Assembly (NCBI RefSeq): GCF_041897535.1
Contig: NZ_CP169217.1
Span: forward strand, 4,278,001 to 4,342,000
DNA: 64,000 nt
DNA from: Methylomicrobium lacus_A
Lineage (GTDB): Bacteria; Pseudomonadota; Gammaproteobacteria; Methylococcales; Methylomonadaceae
Direction: 5' to 3'
Shown: positions 45,192 to 54,120 of the stretch, in pieces
How positions within the stretch are numbered: the first letter of the stretch is position 1
Layout of the letters: each line of letters opens with the position of its first letter
Made by a program: the position numbers and the translations under genes
The notes under the pieces: generated by a model
Databases searched by the model: none
Seen by the model: only the letters and a program-made list of their open reading frames with translations
Told to the model about the DNA's origin: nothing

Positions 45192-47237
45192 TCACAGCAA
45201 CGGCGCAATCAGCAAGGCCACGATATTGATCATTTTAATATTGATATTGACGGCGGGACCGGCCGTATCCTTATAGGGATCGCCGACGGTATCGCCGGTG
45301 ATCGAGGCCTTATGCGCGGGGGAACCTTTGCCGCCATAGTGCCCCGCCTCGATATATTTTTTGGCGTTGTCGAAAGCGCCTCCCCCCACGGTCATCGAGA
45401 TCGCAAGATACAGACCGGAAACAATGGCTCCGATCAGTACGCCACCCAAAGCCTCTTTACCCAGGGTAAATCCCACGAGGATCGGAACGCCAACCGGTAA
45501 TAAAGACGGAACCCACATTTTTTTGAGCGCCGAAATGGTCAGTATATCGACCGCTCGGGAATAATCCGGCTTGGCTGTATTGTTCATGATTCCGGGAATT
45601 TCCTTAAATTGACGGCGGACTTCATCGACAATATCGCCGGCGGCCTTGCCGACGGCTTCCATGGCCAGTGCGGCGAACACATAGGGAATCAGGGCTCCGA
45701 GCAACAAGCCGATAATGACTCTGATATCGCCGAGGTCGCAAACCAGCCCGCCCAGTTGAGTGGTATAGTCGGAAAACAGCACCAGCGCCGCAAGCCCGGC
45801 AGAACCCATGTCGGCCCCCTTGGTCACCGCTTTCGTGGTGTTGCCGATCGCATCCAGGGCATCGGTAATCTTGCGGATTTCCGGGGGCAGTTTTGCCATT
45901 TCGGCGATGCCGCCCGCATTGTCGGTAATCGGTCCGTAGGCATCCATCGCGACGATCAGACCGGTCAACGACAACATGCCGACCGAAGCAATCGCAATGC
46001 CGAACAAACCGGCGAGTTGATAGGTTAGCCACATGCTCGCGCAAATCAGCATCACCGGCGCCGCCGTGGCTTTCATCGACACGCTGAGCCCTGCAATCAC
46101 ATTCGTGCCATGACCGGTCGTCGATGCTTTGGCAATGTAACGGACTGGGGCATAGGCGCTGGACGTATAGTAAACGGTCACCGGCATTAAGGCGCCCATC
46201 AAGCCCAGACCGACCAATGCCGCATAGAACAGGTTGATCGACGGCACGATCTTGCCCTGGATAATCAGCGTCTCGCCGAGCAGCCACTCTGTGACCGGGT
46301 AATAGATCAATGCCGTCAAAACGGCACAGACGATCATCCCCCGGTACAGTGCATAGATGATGTTGCCGTCGCGGCCTATCTTGATATAAAAGATGCCGAT
46401 GATCGAGGTCAGGATCGAGATGCCGACTAATGCGAGCGGGTAGAGGGTGATATTGTGATTTCCTGTTACCAAAAGGCTCGACAGGATCATCGTGGCGATC
46501 AGCGAAGCGGTGTATGATTCGAATAAATCCGCTCCCATGCCGGCGCAATCGCCGACGTTGTCGCCGACATTGTCCGCGATAACGGCCGGATTGCGCGGGT
46601 CGTCCTCGGGAATGCCGGCCTCTACCTTGCCGACCAGGTCGGCGCCGACATCGGCGCCTTTGGTAAAAATACCCCCGCCGAGGCGGGCAAATATGGCGAT
46701 CAAAGAGGCCCCGAAAGCGACCCCGGTCATCGCGTGCAAGGGATCAGGTACATCGCTAAGCCGTAAGATTTCGTAGTAACCGCTGACGGCCAAAAGCCCG
46801 AGGCCGGCGACCAGCATGCCGGTGATGGACCCGCCCCGGATCGCAACCCAAAAGGCCTGATCGGTGCCTTGATAGGCCGCCTGGGCGGTACGGACATTCG
46901 CGCGCAGCGAAATATTCATGCCGATAAAGCCGGCCATAGCCGAAAGCGCCGCGCCTATAAAGAAGCCGCCCGCGGTTTCCCAGTTTAAAAAGTATGCAAT
47001 CATCGCGAGCAGAATCGTGCCGACCAGCGCGATGATCTGGTATTGCCGCGATAAATAAGCCTTGGCTCCCTCCTGTATGGCGGCGGCGATCGCCTGCATT
47101 TGTTCGTTACCGGCCGGTTGTTTATTGATCCACCGAATCGAAATAAAGCCGTATACAATCGCGCATAGAGCGGCAACCGGAGCAAAGAACATCATCCAGT
47201 GCACCGACAAAAGAAAGGAAAAGAGGTCGTCAAGCAT
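45192..47237 (-). CDS. hppA: Membrane-bound proton-translocating pyrophosphatase
   Basis: Integral membrane enzyme of 681 aa that couples pyrophosphate hydrolysis to cation pumping. The active-site blocks are intact: GGGIFTKGADVGADLVGKVE, DDPRNPAVIADNVGDNVGDCAGMGADLFESY, and the C-terminal GDTVGDPYKDTAGPAVN. The segment GNTTKAVTKG has lysine where K+-dependent enzymes carry alanine, which points to the K+-independent, H+-pumping class. The ATG at 47237 with AGGAA upstream is preferred to an earlier start. In methanotrophs it saves energy from pyrophosphate made in biosynthesis and works beside PPi-dependent phosphofructokinase (not in this window). Confidence 0.95.
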   Translation of the reverse strand: MLDDLFSFLLSVHWMMFFAPVAALCAIVYGFISIRWINKQPAGNEQMQAIAAAIQEGAKAYLSRQYQIIALVGTILLAMIAYFLNWETAGGFFIGAALSAMAGFIGMNISLRANVRTAQAAYQGTDQAFWVAIRGGSITGMLVAGLGLLAVSGYYEILRLSDVPDPLHAMTGVAFGASLIAIFARLGGGIFTKGADVGADLVGKVEAGIPEDDPRNPAVIADNVGDNVGDCAGMGADLFESYTASLIATMILSSLLVTGNHNITLYPLALVGISILTSIIGIFYIKIGRDGNIIYALYRGMIVCAVLTALIYYPVTEWLLGETLIIQGKIVPSINLFYAALVGLGLMGALMPVTVYYTSSAYAPVRYIAKASTTGHGTNVIAGLSVSMKATAAPVMLICASMWLTYQLAGLFGIAIASVGMLSLTGLIVAMDAYGPITDNAGGIAEMAKLPPEIRKITDALDAIGNTTKAVTKGADMGSAGLAALVLFSDYTTQLGGLVCDLGDIRVIIGLLLGALIPYVFAALAMEAVGKAAGDIVDEVRRQFKEIPGIMNNTAKPDYSRAVDILTISALKKMWVPSLLPVGVPILVGFTLGKEALGGVLIGAIVSGLYLAISMTVGGGAFDNAKKYIEAGHYGGKGSPAHKASITGDTVGDPYKDTAGPAVNINIKMINIVALLIAPLL

Positions 47238-47326
47238 AGAGTTCCTGGCCAAAGAGCATGTTCACGAACAACGGGCATCTCCAATTCTGTTTGGCTATGC
47301 ACATTTTGCAGTAAGTCAGAATAGAG

Positions 47327-47974
47327 CTAAAAAGAGGCGCTCAGCTGCCGTACCCCCTTCGGTGTCTGGATATGGGCAACCAGGTACGGCTTTTGATCGA
47401 GTGGCAGCGGCGAGACACGAAAAGCACCTTCAAAACCAATGAACTCAAGCATCCTGACGACTTTCTCGGCTTCCGGATGAAATCCCTCAAGGCGCACAAG
47501 CGTGCATCCGCTTTCCGGCAGCGTGGCAGCCGGATGAACGCCAGGGGGCCATTGGATCAGGGTCGGTGCAATCCCTTGCAGAGGCAGACTGCCGTCTGCG
47601 GGTAGGGTGATTAGCCAGTTCATCTGACCACGGCTCATGGACTCAACCTCGCCCAAAGGTATCGGCGAAGCCGTTGCCGCTGCATGGATGTCGTTCGTGT
47701 GGGCTATCCACGTAGCTAGGCGAATGGGTTCAGACGCATCGGGGTCGTCTAGCCGAAACCAACGCGGCCGATCGGGCTGAAGCGCGTTCGGATTGATCGC
47801 GATGACTTCGAGGTAGCGCTTTTCCCCCAATTTCAGCACCGAGTTGTGCGTGCCCATGCGAGGATGCTCGCCGCCGACTTGCGGGATCACCCCAAGCGTC
47901 TGGCGGACGTATTCCACGCCGACTTCCAGGGAGGGGGCTGTGATGACTATGTGATCGATGTGCGACCGAAGCAT
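47327..47974 (-). CDS. VOC-fold (glyoxalase-like) protein
   Basis: Protein of 215 aa. It opens with IDHIVITAPSLEVGVEYVRQTLGV, the usual first strand and helix of a glyoxalase/dioxygenase-fold module, then GTHNSVLKLGEKRYLEVIAINP with the expected metal-ligand region (His and Glu). The second half looks like a degenerate second module. It matches the glyoxalase-like domain group rather than glyoxalase I itself. Substrate unknown. It lies 27 bases upstream of nothing coding on its own strand and follows the cis/trans isomerase gene by 27 bases, so the two may be cotranscribed. Confidence 0.75.
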   Translation of the reverse strand: MLRSHIDHIVITAPSLEVGVEYVRQTLGVIPQVGGEHPRMGTHNSVLKLGEKRYLEVIAINPNALQPDRPRWFRLDDPDASEPIRLATWIAHTNDIHAAATASPIPLGEVESMSRGQMNWLITLPADGSLPLQGIAPTLIQWPPGVHPAATLPESGCTLVRLEGFHPEAEKVVRMLEFIGFEGAFRVSPLPLDQKPYLVAHIQTPKGVRQLSASF

Positions 47975-48001
47975 AGAGTGTCTCCTAACTGGTTATTGCC
48001 T

Positions 48002-50398
48002 TTACAGATTTTCATAGCGGCTCAGATCGAGCAGCCCTGCCTGTAAACCGCGGTATATCTTGTGTTGTTGATTAAACCAGTCCGCCTGTAGCCAGATTTC
48101 GGGATTGCTGCGGCGTATACCGAATTGACTGTAGAGTGGTTCCAAATCGGCCTCTGACCTGGCGCCTTGAATCTTATTCACAAACTCGCCCAGTCGGTTT
48201 TTTTCTACGCTAAAGAAAAAGTTCGGATAGCTGCCGACAAAACCGGGGACGATCGTAATCCTGTCGTTTTTCGGCAGCCTGCGGGAACCCAGGGACACCA
48301 TTTTCGAGATATTGCTGTAGGCCTTGTCGATCAGCAGGGTATAGACCAGGTCTCCGGCGGGATCGCCGGTTTTTACCCGGAGCAGGGACATTTCCGGTAA
48401 TGCGCCTAATTCAAGCCCTTGCAGTTTTGCGAGCTTCCGTATTTCGCTATCGACTTGCTGCTGAACGGGCGTGGTACCGGCTCTGATGCAAGGTTCCTGT
48501 TGGCATTGATTAATGCTATCGACTGGGCCGGCCGCCTTGCCCAAGCGTTGCCTGACCTGATCAAAAAATTCCTTTTTATAATCCGTGGATTGGTATTTTA
48601 TCTGGGTTGCATGGCCGATGCTGAATAAGGCGTCAGCCGTCCGCAAACCATCCTTGCCCAAATACCAACTGTTATAGATCGACTGGCGCTGCATCGCGGG
48701 CATAAAACGTAAAAAATTGTCTTCACCATCCTGACGTAAAATATCCATATAGGTCCGGCTGGCGACTTGATGCCCTGCCGTACCATACACATTAAAACCG
48801 GCAACCAATAAATAATGCAGCCGTTCGAAGATCGGATAATCAAGCACCCAGGCCGTTAACGGGGTATCGCCAATCAGGCCTTTGGTCACGGTGGCGCTGT
48901 CGAAATGTCTGAAAATGGTCAGCGCCGCGTTTTGATTTTCGCCGTCACCGTCCCAGATATTATCCAGGCCAAAGCCTTGATCTTTGGCTAGCAACAGATC
49001 AATGAACCGATCTTTTATTTTGAGATATTGCTTGCCGAAAGCGTCAAACTTGGTCCATCCCATCAGGCCGATTTGATCGCCTTCTTCTCCGGGCAAGCCG
49101 AGAACCTGGTTGTTTTCGGCCAGCGCCTCGGCCACTTTTTCGGGATAAAAATGGCCCGGCTGGGTAAAGACGACCCAGAACTGATCCCGGATGCTTTCGG
49201 TCGCGATTTCGCCGCGGCACACAGGGCCTTTGATGAATCCGGTCACGAAATATTCGGCATCATCGAGCAGGAAGCGATATTTCGATGCCAGAGGCAACTC
49301 AATGAAGGCCTTGAACGGATTCGCCGCGACTTCGGGTCGATAAGAGGGCAATGCGGTGACTGGATAATCCGGCTGAAAGAACAGTTCATCATAGCGCTGC
49401 ATCTTCTGATCGCTTAATTCGTAGACGAAATGAACCTTGTCCACAATCGTTTCGGTCACCGGCCGTAAACGATAATAAAAAGCGTCCGTGCCCGGGTCAT
49501 CATAAGGCCGTACCGTATTAATTTCTTCGATGGGCTGACCCGGGGCCGTTTTCGAGCGCACCAAGCGAAAGAATTCCTGTTCGGGATGTTCCCGGAAATG
49601 CAGATGCCCGATAAACAGATGCTCATAAAGATAACGGGATACCAGTTTCTGTTTCAGGGTAGGGCCGTTGAAATAATTTTCCCATTTCGCCACCTCCGCG
49701 ACTGATGGATTCGGTAAGGGCGGCAGCGGCTCGACTTTTGCTCCCTCCTTGAGCCAGCGCAGCAGGGTATCTTCTTCCTTCTGAGACAGGCCGGGCAGCG
49801 CGTACGGCATGCCCCATTGGGGATGCTGGTGCTGGTATTTGGGGAATTCTTCAACCGTCGGGCATTGCAGTTCGCGGCTAATGTCAAAATCAAAATCCTT
49901 GTCCAGTTTTCCTGTATCGGGTAACGGATTCTGGCGTTTTAATTGAAGCAATTTGGCCAGGACCGAATTATCCAGATTGGCGTCGTCTGAATCCTGGCGT
50001 TCATTCAAAACCGGATAAAAATCTTTCTGCCGCCAGCCCGCCGTATCCGAGGCATCGATAAATAGCCGGGTCGGCGCGGCGGCTTTCAGGCGGGCGAAGT
50101 CATAGACAATCTGCTGGCTGGCGCCTCGGTCAATGCCCTCGATGGAACCTAGCTTCAATTGACAAGGCGCATCATAACAGCCGTGGCAAACCACGCAGCG
50201 TGAGTCCAGTATCGGCTTGACGTCTTGGTAAAAGGAGACTTTATTTTGCCGCCGGCTCAGGGCCGCATCCTCTTCGGTCAGCCGCCGCTGTTTAGGGTTA
50301 GAGGGCCCATATAAGGCTTCATAATCTTCAGCCTGATAAACCAGGGTCGCGCAGCCGGTAAAAAGCAGAAAAAACAGGAGTACGATTGGATTTTTCAT
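48002..50398 (-). CDS. cti: Fatty acid cis/trans isomerase
   Basis: Periplasmic enzyme of 798 aa that turns cis-unsaturated membrane fatty acids into trans forms, stiffening membranes under solvent or heat stress. The N-terminus is hydrophobic and ends in a possible lipobox (LLFTGC). A haem c motif CVVCH lies near residue 70 within a cysteine-rich stretch (SRCVVCHGCYDAPC), as expected for Cti. Further typical blocks are YLYEHLFIGHLHF, FYRLRPVTETIVDKVHFVY and YPIFERLHYLLVAGFNVYGTAGHQ. The lipobox is atypical for Cti, which is usually soluble, so it may be tethered. The first of two ATGs is one codon further upstream. Confidence 0.92.
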   Translation of the reverse strand: MKNPIVLLFFLLFTGCATLVYQAEDYEALYGPSNPKQRRLTEEDAALSRRQNKVSFYQDVKPILDSRCVVCHGCYDAPCQLKLGSIEGIDRGASQQIVYDFARLKAAAPTRLFIDASDTAGWRQKDFYPVLNERQDSDDANLDNSVLAKLLQLKRQNPLPDTGKLDKDFDFDISRELQCPTVEEFPKYQHQHPQWGMPYALPGLSQKEEDTLLRWLKEGAKVEPLPPLPNPSVAEVAKWENYFNGPTLKQKLVSRYLYEHLFIGHLHFREHPEQEFFRLVRSKTAPGQPIEEINTVRPYDDPGTDAFYYRLRPVTETIVDKVHFVYELSDQKMQRYDELFFQPDYPVTALPSYRPEVAANPFKAFIELPLASKYRFLLDDAEYFVTGFIKGPVCRGEIATESIRDQFWVVFTQPGHFYPEKVAEALAENNQVLGLPGEEGDQIGLMGWTKFDAFGKQYLKIKDRFIDLLLAKDQGFGLDNIWDGDGENQNAALTIFRHFDSATVTKGLIGDTPLTAWVLDYPIFERLHYLLVAGFNVYGTAGHQVASRTYMDILRQDGEDNFLRFMPAMQRQSIYNSWYLGKDGLRTADALFSIGHATQIKYQSTDYKKEFFDQVRQRLGKAAGPVDSINQCQQEPCIRAGTTPVQQQVDSEIRKLAKLQGLELGALPEMSLLRVKTGDPAGDLVYTLLIDKAYSNISKMVSLGSRRLPKNDRITIVPGFVGSYPNFFFSVEKNRLGEFVNKIQGARSEADLEPLYSQFGIRRSNPEIWLQADWFNQQHKIYRGLQAGLLDLSRYENL

Positions 50399-50401
50399 CA
50401 T

Positions 50402-50525
50402 TTTTACCTGCTGAGGTTTTAATTTAGCAAACTATATTCTCCAGTTATTAATTAGAACACTGATTTTATTTATTTTCGATGAAAATTTTGGTTGTAAAGC
50501 TTAGCGGTGAGCAGGGCTCTTGGGC
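50402..50525. other. AT-rich upstream region of cti
   Basis: 124 bases between the cti start and the second IS4 element, rich in A and T. The cti promoter must lie here or within the insertion. No other feature is seen. Confidence 0.4.
50517..50525. repeat. 9-bp target-site duplication, left copy (IS4 element 2)
   Basis: CTCTTGGGC directly outside the left end of the element, repeated exactly at 51936-51944. Confidence 0.92.
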
Positions 50526-51935
50526 CATTTCGTTATACACAATTCTGAGCTTCCCGCATCGCGCGAATGCCGATGGCGAAGTCCATGACGCGCTGAAGAC
50601 CGATCCAAAGTGTTTTGGCGCCGGGCTCACCATCGCCTTTGCGTCCGAGAAAGCCGCCGAAACCGGCAATCACTCTGATGATCTCGTTCAAAGTCGGCGG
50701 CTTATCCGGTAGGGGTTTGCGCGCCACTAGCCAGGCCGCCTGCCATTCTTCCCGTTCGAACACCGCTTCGCCATCCATCTCCGGGCAGCTTCGCCCCAAA
50801 CGCATCAGGTAACCGATCCGCCAAGCGGTAATCAGATAGAAAGCCAAGGCCAACTCGACGCGGGGCATCGCCGACAATTGTAAGGCTTCCACCTTGCAGC
50901 CGTTTTTGAGAATGTTGAAAAACATCTCAATCTCCCACCGGCATCGGTACCAATCGATTAACTCCCTCGCTGCGTCCAACGTCGACGCCGGAAGATTTGT
51001 CATTAAGCGCCATTCCACCGCCTTTTCGCCTTCAGGCGGGGCGATTTCGCGCGCCAACAGAGCGCTCACTTCAAACGTTCCACCATTGCCATCGGCTAAG
51101 CCGACACGCAGGCTGCGTAGCTGTTGGCTTACCTCGCGCCCTTTCTGTCCCGGGCGTGGCTGCAGATGAAAGCGAATCTCGCCCAAGACCTGCGCCCGTT
51201 CGACCTGCTCCCACAACTTGGCCTCATCCTTCCCAAGTTTGCGGTTGTGCTGGGATCGGATCAGCCAATCGGCTGGATTCTTCAGGGCATGGGCGCGTTG
51301 CATTAGTCCCAGGATGTCGGCTTCGCGGTCTGCCACATAAACCCAGCGCGTGTCCGGGTGTGCCTCCGCAACCTCTGCTACGCGTTCGTAACCTTCCCGC
51401 CAGCGCGCGCTCTCACAGATTCCACGCCGCTCGCCATCGGCGTCTTTCGGCTCCCGTGCCCACATCCAGGCATCCAATACGCCCAGCGGCAGCCGTTCTG
51501 GCGTCACCGCATACGTCGGATGCAAGTACATCCCTCGCTGCGCTTCATATGACAACGGCCCCAATCCCTCGATTGACTGTCCGTTAAAATTCAGCTCCGT
51601 GGTGTCTTGTAGGCACAGCACCACCGGATAGGCTTGACTGCGTATCAAGGTGCAATCGATATGCGGCTGCAGAATGTCATTCCACGCAATCCCCTCTTGC
51701 CCGAAAAACCGGTACGCCGCCAGGGTCTCACTCCAACCTCCACAGGCTGTCGGTATGCTCGCGCTCGGCTTCGACGCAAAACTTTTCAACAGCTTCGCCG
51801 ATCTTTTGTTCAAACGCTCATCTCCCAGTTTGATTCCAGATAATTCCTTTTTCACCCACTCCATTTGCCTTCTTGTCCTTGGTTCGAAAAAATCGCGTAG
51901 CTTACAGGATTAGGCAAGTTGTGTATAACGAGATG
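50526..51935 (-). mobile_element. IS4-family (IS50/Tn5-like) insertion sequence, apparently intact
   Basis: The element is 1410 bp with 19-bp ends CATTTCGTTATACACAATT and, reversed at the right, CATCTCGTTATACACAACT (17 of 19 identical). Both contain the TTATACACA core of Tn5 ends. A perfect 9-bp duplication flanks it and its single transposase gene is full length, all signs of fairly recent insertion. It differs clearly in sequence from the interrupted element at 22592, so the two arrived separately. It separates cti from the promoter module at 51945. Confidence 0.94.
50533..51864 (-). CDS. IS4/Tn5-like transposase
   Basis: Protein of 443 aa, full length. The N-terminal DNA-binding domain (WVKKELSGIKLGDERLNKRSAKLL, SIPTACGGWSETLAAYRFF) is that of Tn5-type enzymes. 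Catalytic residues: Asp in VLCLQDTTELNF, Asp in WVYVADREADI, and Glu in the WYRCRWEIEMFFNILKNGCK signature. The stop codon TAA lies inside the left inverted repeat (the repeat encodes the last Cys-Val). No frameshift or truncation is visible, so it should be active. Confidence 0.94.
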   Translation of the reverse strand: MEWVKKELSGIKLGDERLNKRSAKLLKSFASKPSASIPTACGGWSETLAAYRFFGQEGIAWNDILQPHIDCTLIRSQAYPVVLCLQDTTELNFNGQSIEGLGPLSYEAQRGMYLHPTYAVTPERLPLGVLDAWMWAREPKDADGERRGICESARWREGYERVAEVAEAHPDTRWVYVADREADILGLMQRAHALKNPADWLIRSQHNRKLGKDEAKLWEQVERAQVLGEIRFHLQPRPGQKGREVSQQLRSLRVGLADGNGGTFEVSALLAREIAPPEGEKAVEWRLMTNLPASTLDAARELIDWYRCRWEIEMFFNILKNGCKVEALQLSAMPRVELALAFYLITAWRIGYLMRLGRSCPEMDGEAVFEREEWQAAWLVARKPLPDKPPTLNEIIRVIAGFGGFLGRKGDGEPGAKTLWIGLQRVMDFAIGIRAMREAQNCV

Positions 51936-51944
51936 CTCTTGGGC
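51936..51944. repeat. 9-bp target-site duplication, right copy (IS4 element 2)
   Basis: Exact repeat of 50517-50525 directly outside the right end of the element. Confidence 0.92.
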
Positions 51945-51991
51945 TTGACCTAAGGTCCAATAGCGAGGCCTGTTCGTGCAGGAATACAATG
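51945..51991 (+). promoter_or_regulatory. Repeated promoter module, copy 2
   Basis: Starts with TTGACCTAAGGTCCAA, nearly palindromic, then TAGCG, 16 variable bases and GAATACAATG. It begins directly after the target duplication of IS4 element 2, so the insertion removed its natural upstream context. A TTTAAGAT stretch sits at the same offset downstream as in the other copies. It lies 36 bases before the ATG of the DUF4410 gene. Confidence 0.6.
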
Positions 51992-52027
51992 ATAAATTAT
52001 AGCTTTAAGATTATGGAAACCATTAAA

Positions 52028-52732
52028 ATGAAAAAAGTATCAACCAACCTCTTTTACCTATGCGTTGTACTGCTAAGCACCGGCTGTGCCTCAACCTATG
52101 TCACGACGAGCCCGGAATTGGCCCCCGTCACCACAAGCCCGGGATTCGCCAGCGTTACCGGAAGCCCAGGATTGGCGACGGCCGAACAGTTGCCAAGACC
52201 CAACCAGATCTGGGTCTATGACTTTGTGCCGACATCTTCAGCCAGTGCCTCCCTGCAAGCTGAAATTGGCAGAGAAATTGCCGGCGGTATAGTCAGCGGC
52301 ATCCGTCAAATGGGACTGCCGGCTGATCCGGGTTCGCCGACAACAAAGATGCAGATCAACGATATTGTGCTGAAGGGCAAGATTGTTTCGATGGATGAGG
52401 GGAGTACTGCGGAGCGTGTCGCCATTGGTTTTGGTTCCGGTGCATCGGAGTTGAAGGTGCAGGTCGAAGGCTATCAAGTGACCCCGCAAGGACTCAGAAG
52501 CGTGGGGGGCGGTACCGGCGATGCAAGCGGCAGCAAAGCCCCAGGCGCGGCTCTGGGTGCTATCGGTGCAATCGCCACCGGCAATCCTGCCGGGCTGATT
52601 ATCAGCACAGGCATGAAGGTCTATGGCGAAGAGAGCGGTAGCAGCAAAGTCGAAGGCAGAACCGAACAAATTGTTGAGGAAATCACTGAAAGACTAAGAA
52701 CCCGATTTCAGCAGGAAGGTTGGATTCAGTAA
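52028..52732 (+). CDS. DUF4410 lipoprotein
   Basis: Protein of 234 aa from the ATG at 52028, which places the signal peptide (MKKVSTNLFYLCVVLLSTGC) at the N-terminus with a clear lipobox. Then come three short repeats of the form TTSPELAPV/TTSPGFASV/TGSPGLATA, and a DUF4410 domain (VWVYDF-like NQIWVYDFVPTSS, then LQAEIGREIAGGIVSGIRQMG, GFGSGASELKVQVEGYQV). DUF4410 proteins are outer-membrane-linked lipoproteins of unknown role. Earlier ATGs in the same frame (51989, 52013) would give a longer leader. The promoter module lies directly upstream. Confidence 0.8.
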   Translation: MKKVSTNLFYLCVVLLSTGCASTYVTTSPELAPVTTSPGFASVTGSPGLATAEQLPRPNQIWVYDFVPTSSASASLQAEIGREIAGGIVSGIRQMGLPADPGSPTTKMQINDIVLKGKIVSMDEGSTAERVAIGFGSGASELKVQVEGYQVTPQGLRSVGGGTGDASGSKAPGAALGAIGAIATGNPAGLIISTGMKVYGEESGSSKVEGRTEQIVEEITERLRTRFQQEGWIQ

Positions 52733-52826
52733 TCCTTATGAGCCGGAATCAGCTAAGGAAGCGTTGAACAAGCCAGAAGCCTAACCGATCGTGGCTAAGG
52801 TCTGCTAATAACAGAAGGGGACGAAT

Positions 52827-53789
52827 TTGAGGTTTCCGTGTTTACAGTTATTGCCATCCCGCTTCGCCGGACTTGCCGCGTTGGCGACTCTGGTCATAAT
52901 GTCATCTTCGGTTCGCGCTGCGGATATCGAACCCCGATCCTATTCCAACATCCCTGTCGGAGTCAATTTTCTGATTGCCGGATATTCCTATACCCAAGGC
53001 AATGTGTCATTTGCACCTTCGGTGCCGATCGAAAACGGTAAGATGGAAATTCACAGCAGCGTTTTTGCCTATGTCCGTTCGCTCGATCTGTGGGGAAAAT
53101 CCGGCAAGGTTGACATCATCATCCCCCAGGCCTGGATGTCGGGAAAGGCGGATTTTTTGGGGCAACCAAGGCCCCGGCAAACCTCGGGTTTTACCGATCC
53201 CTTGTTTCGTTTGTACGTGAACCTTTTCGGTGCCCCGGCCCTGTCGATGAAAGAATTCGCCAGTTACCAGCAGGACACGATTATCGGCGCCAGCCTGGCG
53301 GTGATTCCGCCGGGAGGGCGATACGAGTCGCAGAAGATCGTCAATATCGGCACCCATCGTTGGGCAATCAAGCCCGAAATCGGCATTTCCAAGGCGTGGG
53401 GGGCATGGACTGCCGAGTTCGCTGCCGGGGTATTTGTTTTTACCGATAACGACGCTCAGTTTGTGCCTGTCTCTCCAAAACAGGGAGTGAACGTGCAACT
53501 GCAACAGTCGCCGCTTTATAACTTCCAAGGGCATTTGATATATAGTTTCGGACACGGTATGTGGGGGGCAATAGATGCCAATTATTACACCGGCGCGCGT
53601 ACCACACTGAACGATAAAGTCACTGATACCCTTCAACAGAATTGGCGCGTTGGGGGTACGCTTTCATTTTCGGTTAATCGGCAGAACTCCATCAAGATTT
53701 TCGGCAATACGGTTGTTCACGCACGAACCGGCAGCTTTTTCGACACGATCGGAATTGCCTGGCAGTACCGTTGGGGAGAAGGATTTTAG
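52827..53789 (+). CDS. MetA-pathway-type outer-membrane transporter (phenol degradation MetA-like)
   Basis: Protein of 320 aa starting at a TTG preceded by GAAGGGG. The signal peptide ends at about residue 32 (SSVRAAD). The mature part is a predicted beta barrel with the pattern of the Phenol_MetA_deg family: VNFLIAGYSYTQGNV near the start, VDIIIPQAWMSGKADFLG, GFTDPLFRLYVNLFGAPAL, and WAIKPEIGISKAWGAWTAEF. The C-terminus ends in the aromatic pattern IGIAWQYRWGEGF typical for outer-membrane proteins. Members are thought to pass hydrophobic substrates; nothing shows which. Confidence 0.78.
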   Translation: MRFPCLQLLPSRFAGLAALATLVIMSSSVRAADIEPRSYSNIPVGVNFLIAGYSYTQGNVSFAPSVPIENGKMEIHSSVFAYVRSLDLWGKSGKVDIIIPQAWMSGKADFLGQPRPRQTSGFTDPLFRLYVNLFGAPALSMKEFASYQQDTIIGASLAVIPPGGRYESQKIVNIGTHRWAIKPEIGISKAWGAWTAEFAAGVFVFTDNDAQFVPVSPKQGVNVQLQQSPLYNFQGHLIYSFGHGMWGAIDANYYTGARTTLNDKVTDTLQQNWRVGGTLSFSVNRQNSIKIFGNTVVHARTGSFFDTIGIAWQYRWGEGF

Positions 53790-54120
53790 GGTTGCTGCCG
53801 AGACCCCGATTTTCCTAATTTTGTAGACATCTTAAAAAAATAGGTGTCTTCGCACTAGGCAATGCTTCATCCCGGGTCTTGACCTAAAGTCCAATAGCGC
53901 AATCTGCTTGCGCAGCAATAGAATGATTGCTTCGGATTTTGAGATTAACTAATCCGTCTTCAGACGAATCATAAATAAGACTCATGTTTCGATCTATCGA
54001 ATTTAAAGGGAAGGGGCTTGTTTTTCTGTTTGATTTTGATATCGAGTTGCGAATACCGTGCAATTTTGGCCGGGTATTCGGCCGGTAATTTTTTTGTTCT
54101 CACCAAGAGGAGAGTTAACC
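53790..54120. other. Intergenic region with promoter module copy 3 and a weak hairpin
   Basis: About 330 bases without a gene. Near 53823-53851 a weak 8-bp hairpin (AGACATCT/AGGTGTCT, one G-T pair) may end the upstream transcript, though no T run follows. The promoter module copy 3 and its conserved leader occupy 53879-53985. The rest, up to the GAGGAGAG ribosome site, shows nothing else. Confidence 0.55.
53879..53925 (+). promoter_or_regulatory. Repeated promoter module, copy 3
   Basis: TTGACCTAAAGTCCAATAGCG (palindrome-like), 16 variable bases and CAATAGAATG, with TAGAAT as the -10-like box. The next 60 bases align without gaps to the leader of copy 1, including TAAC.AATC.GTCTTC.GAC. It lies about 195 bases before the DUF2092 gene. 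Confidence 0.6.
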
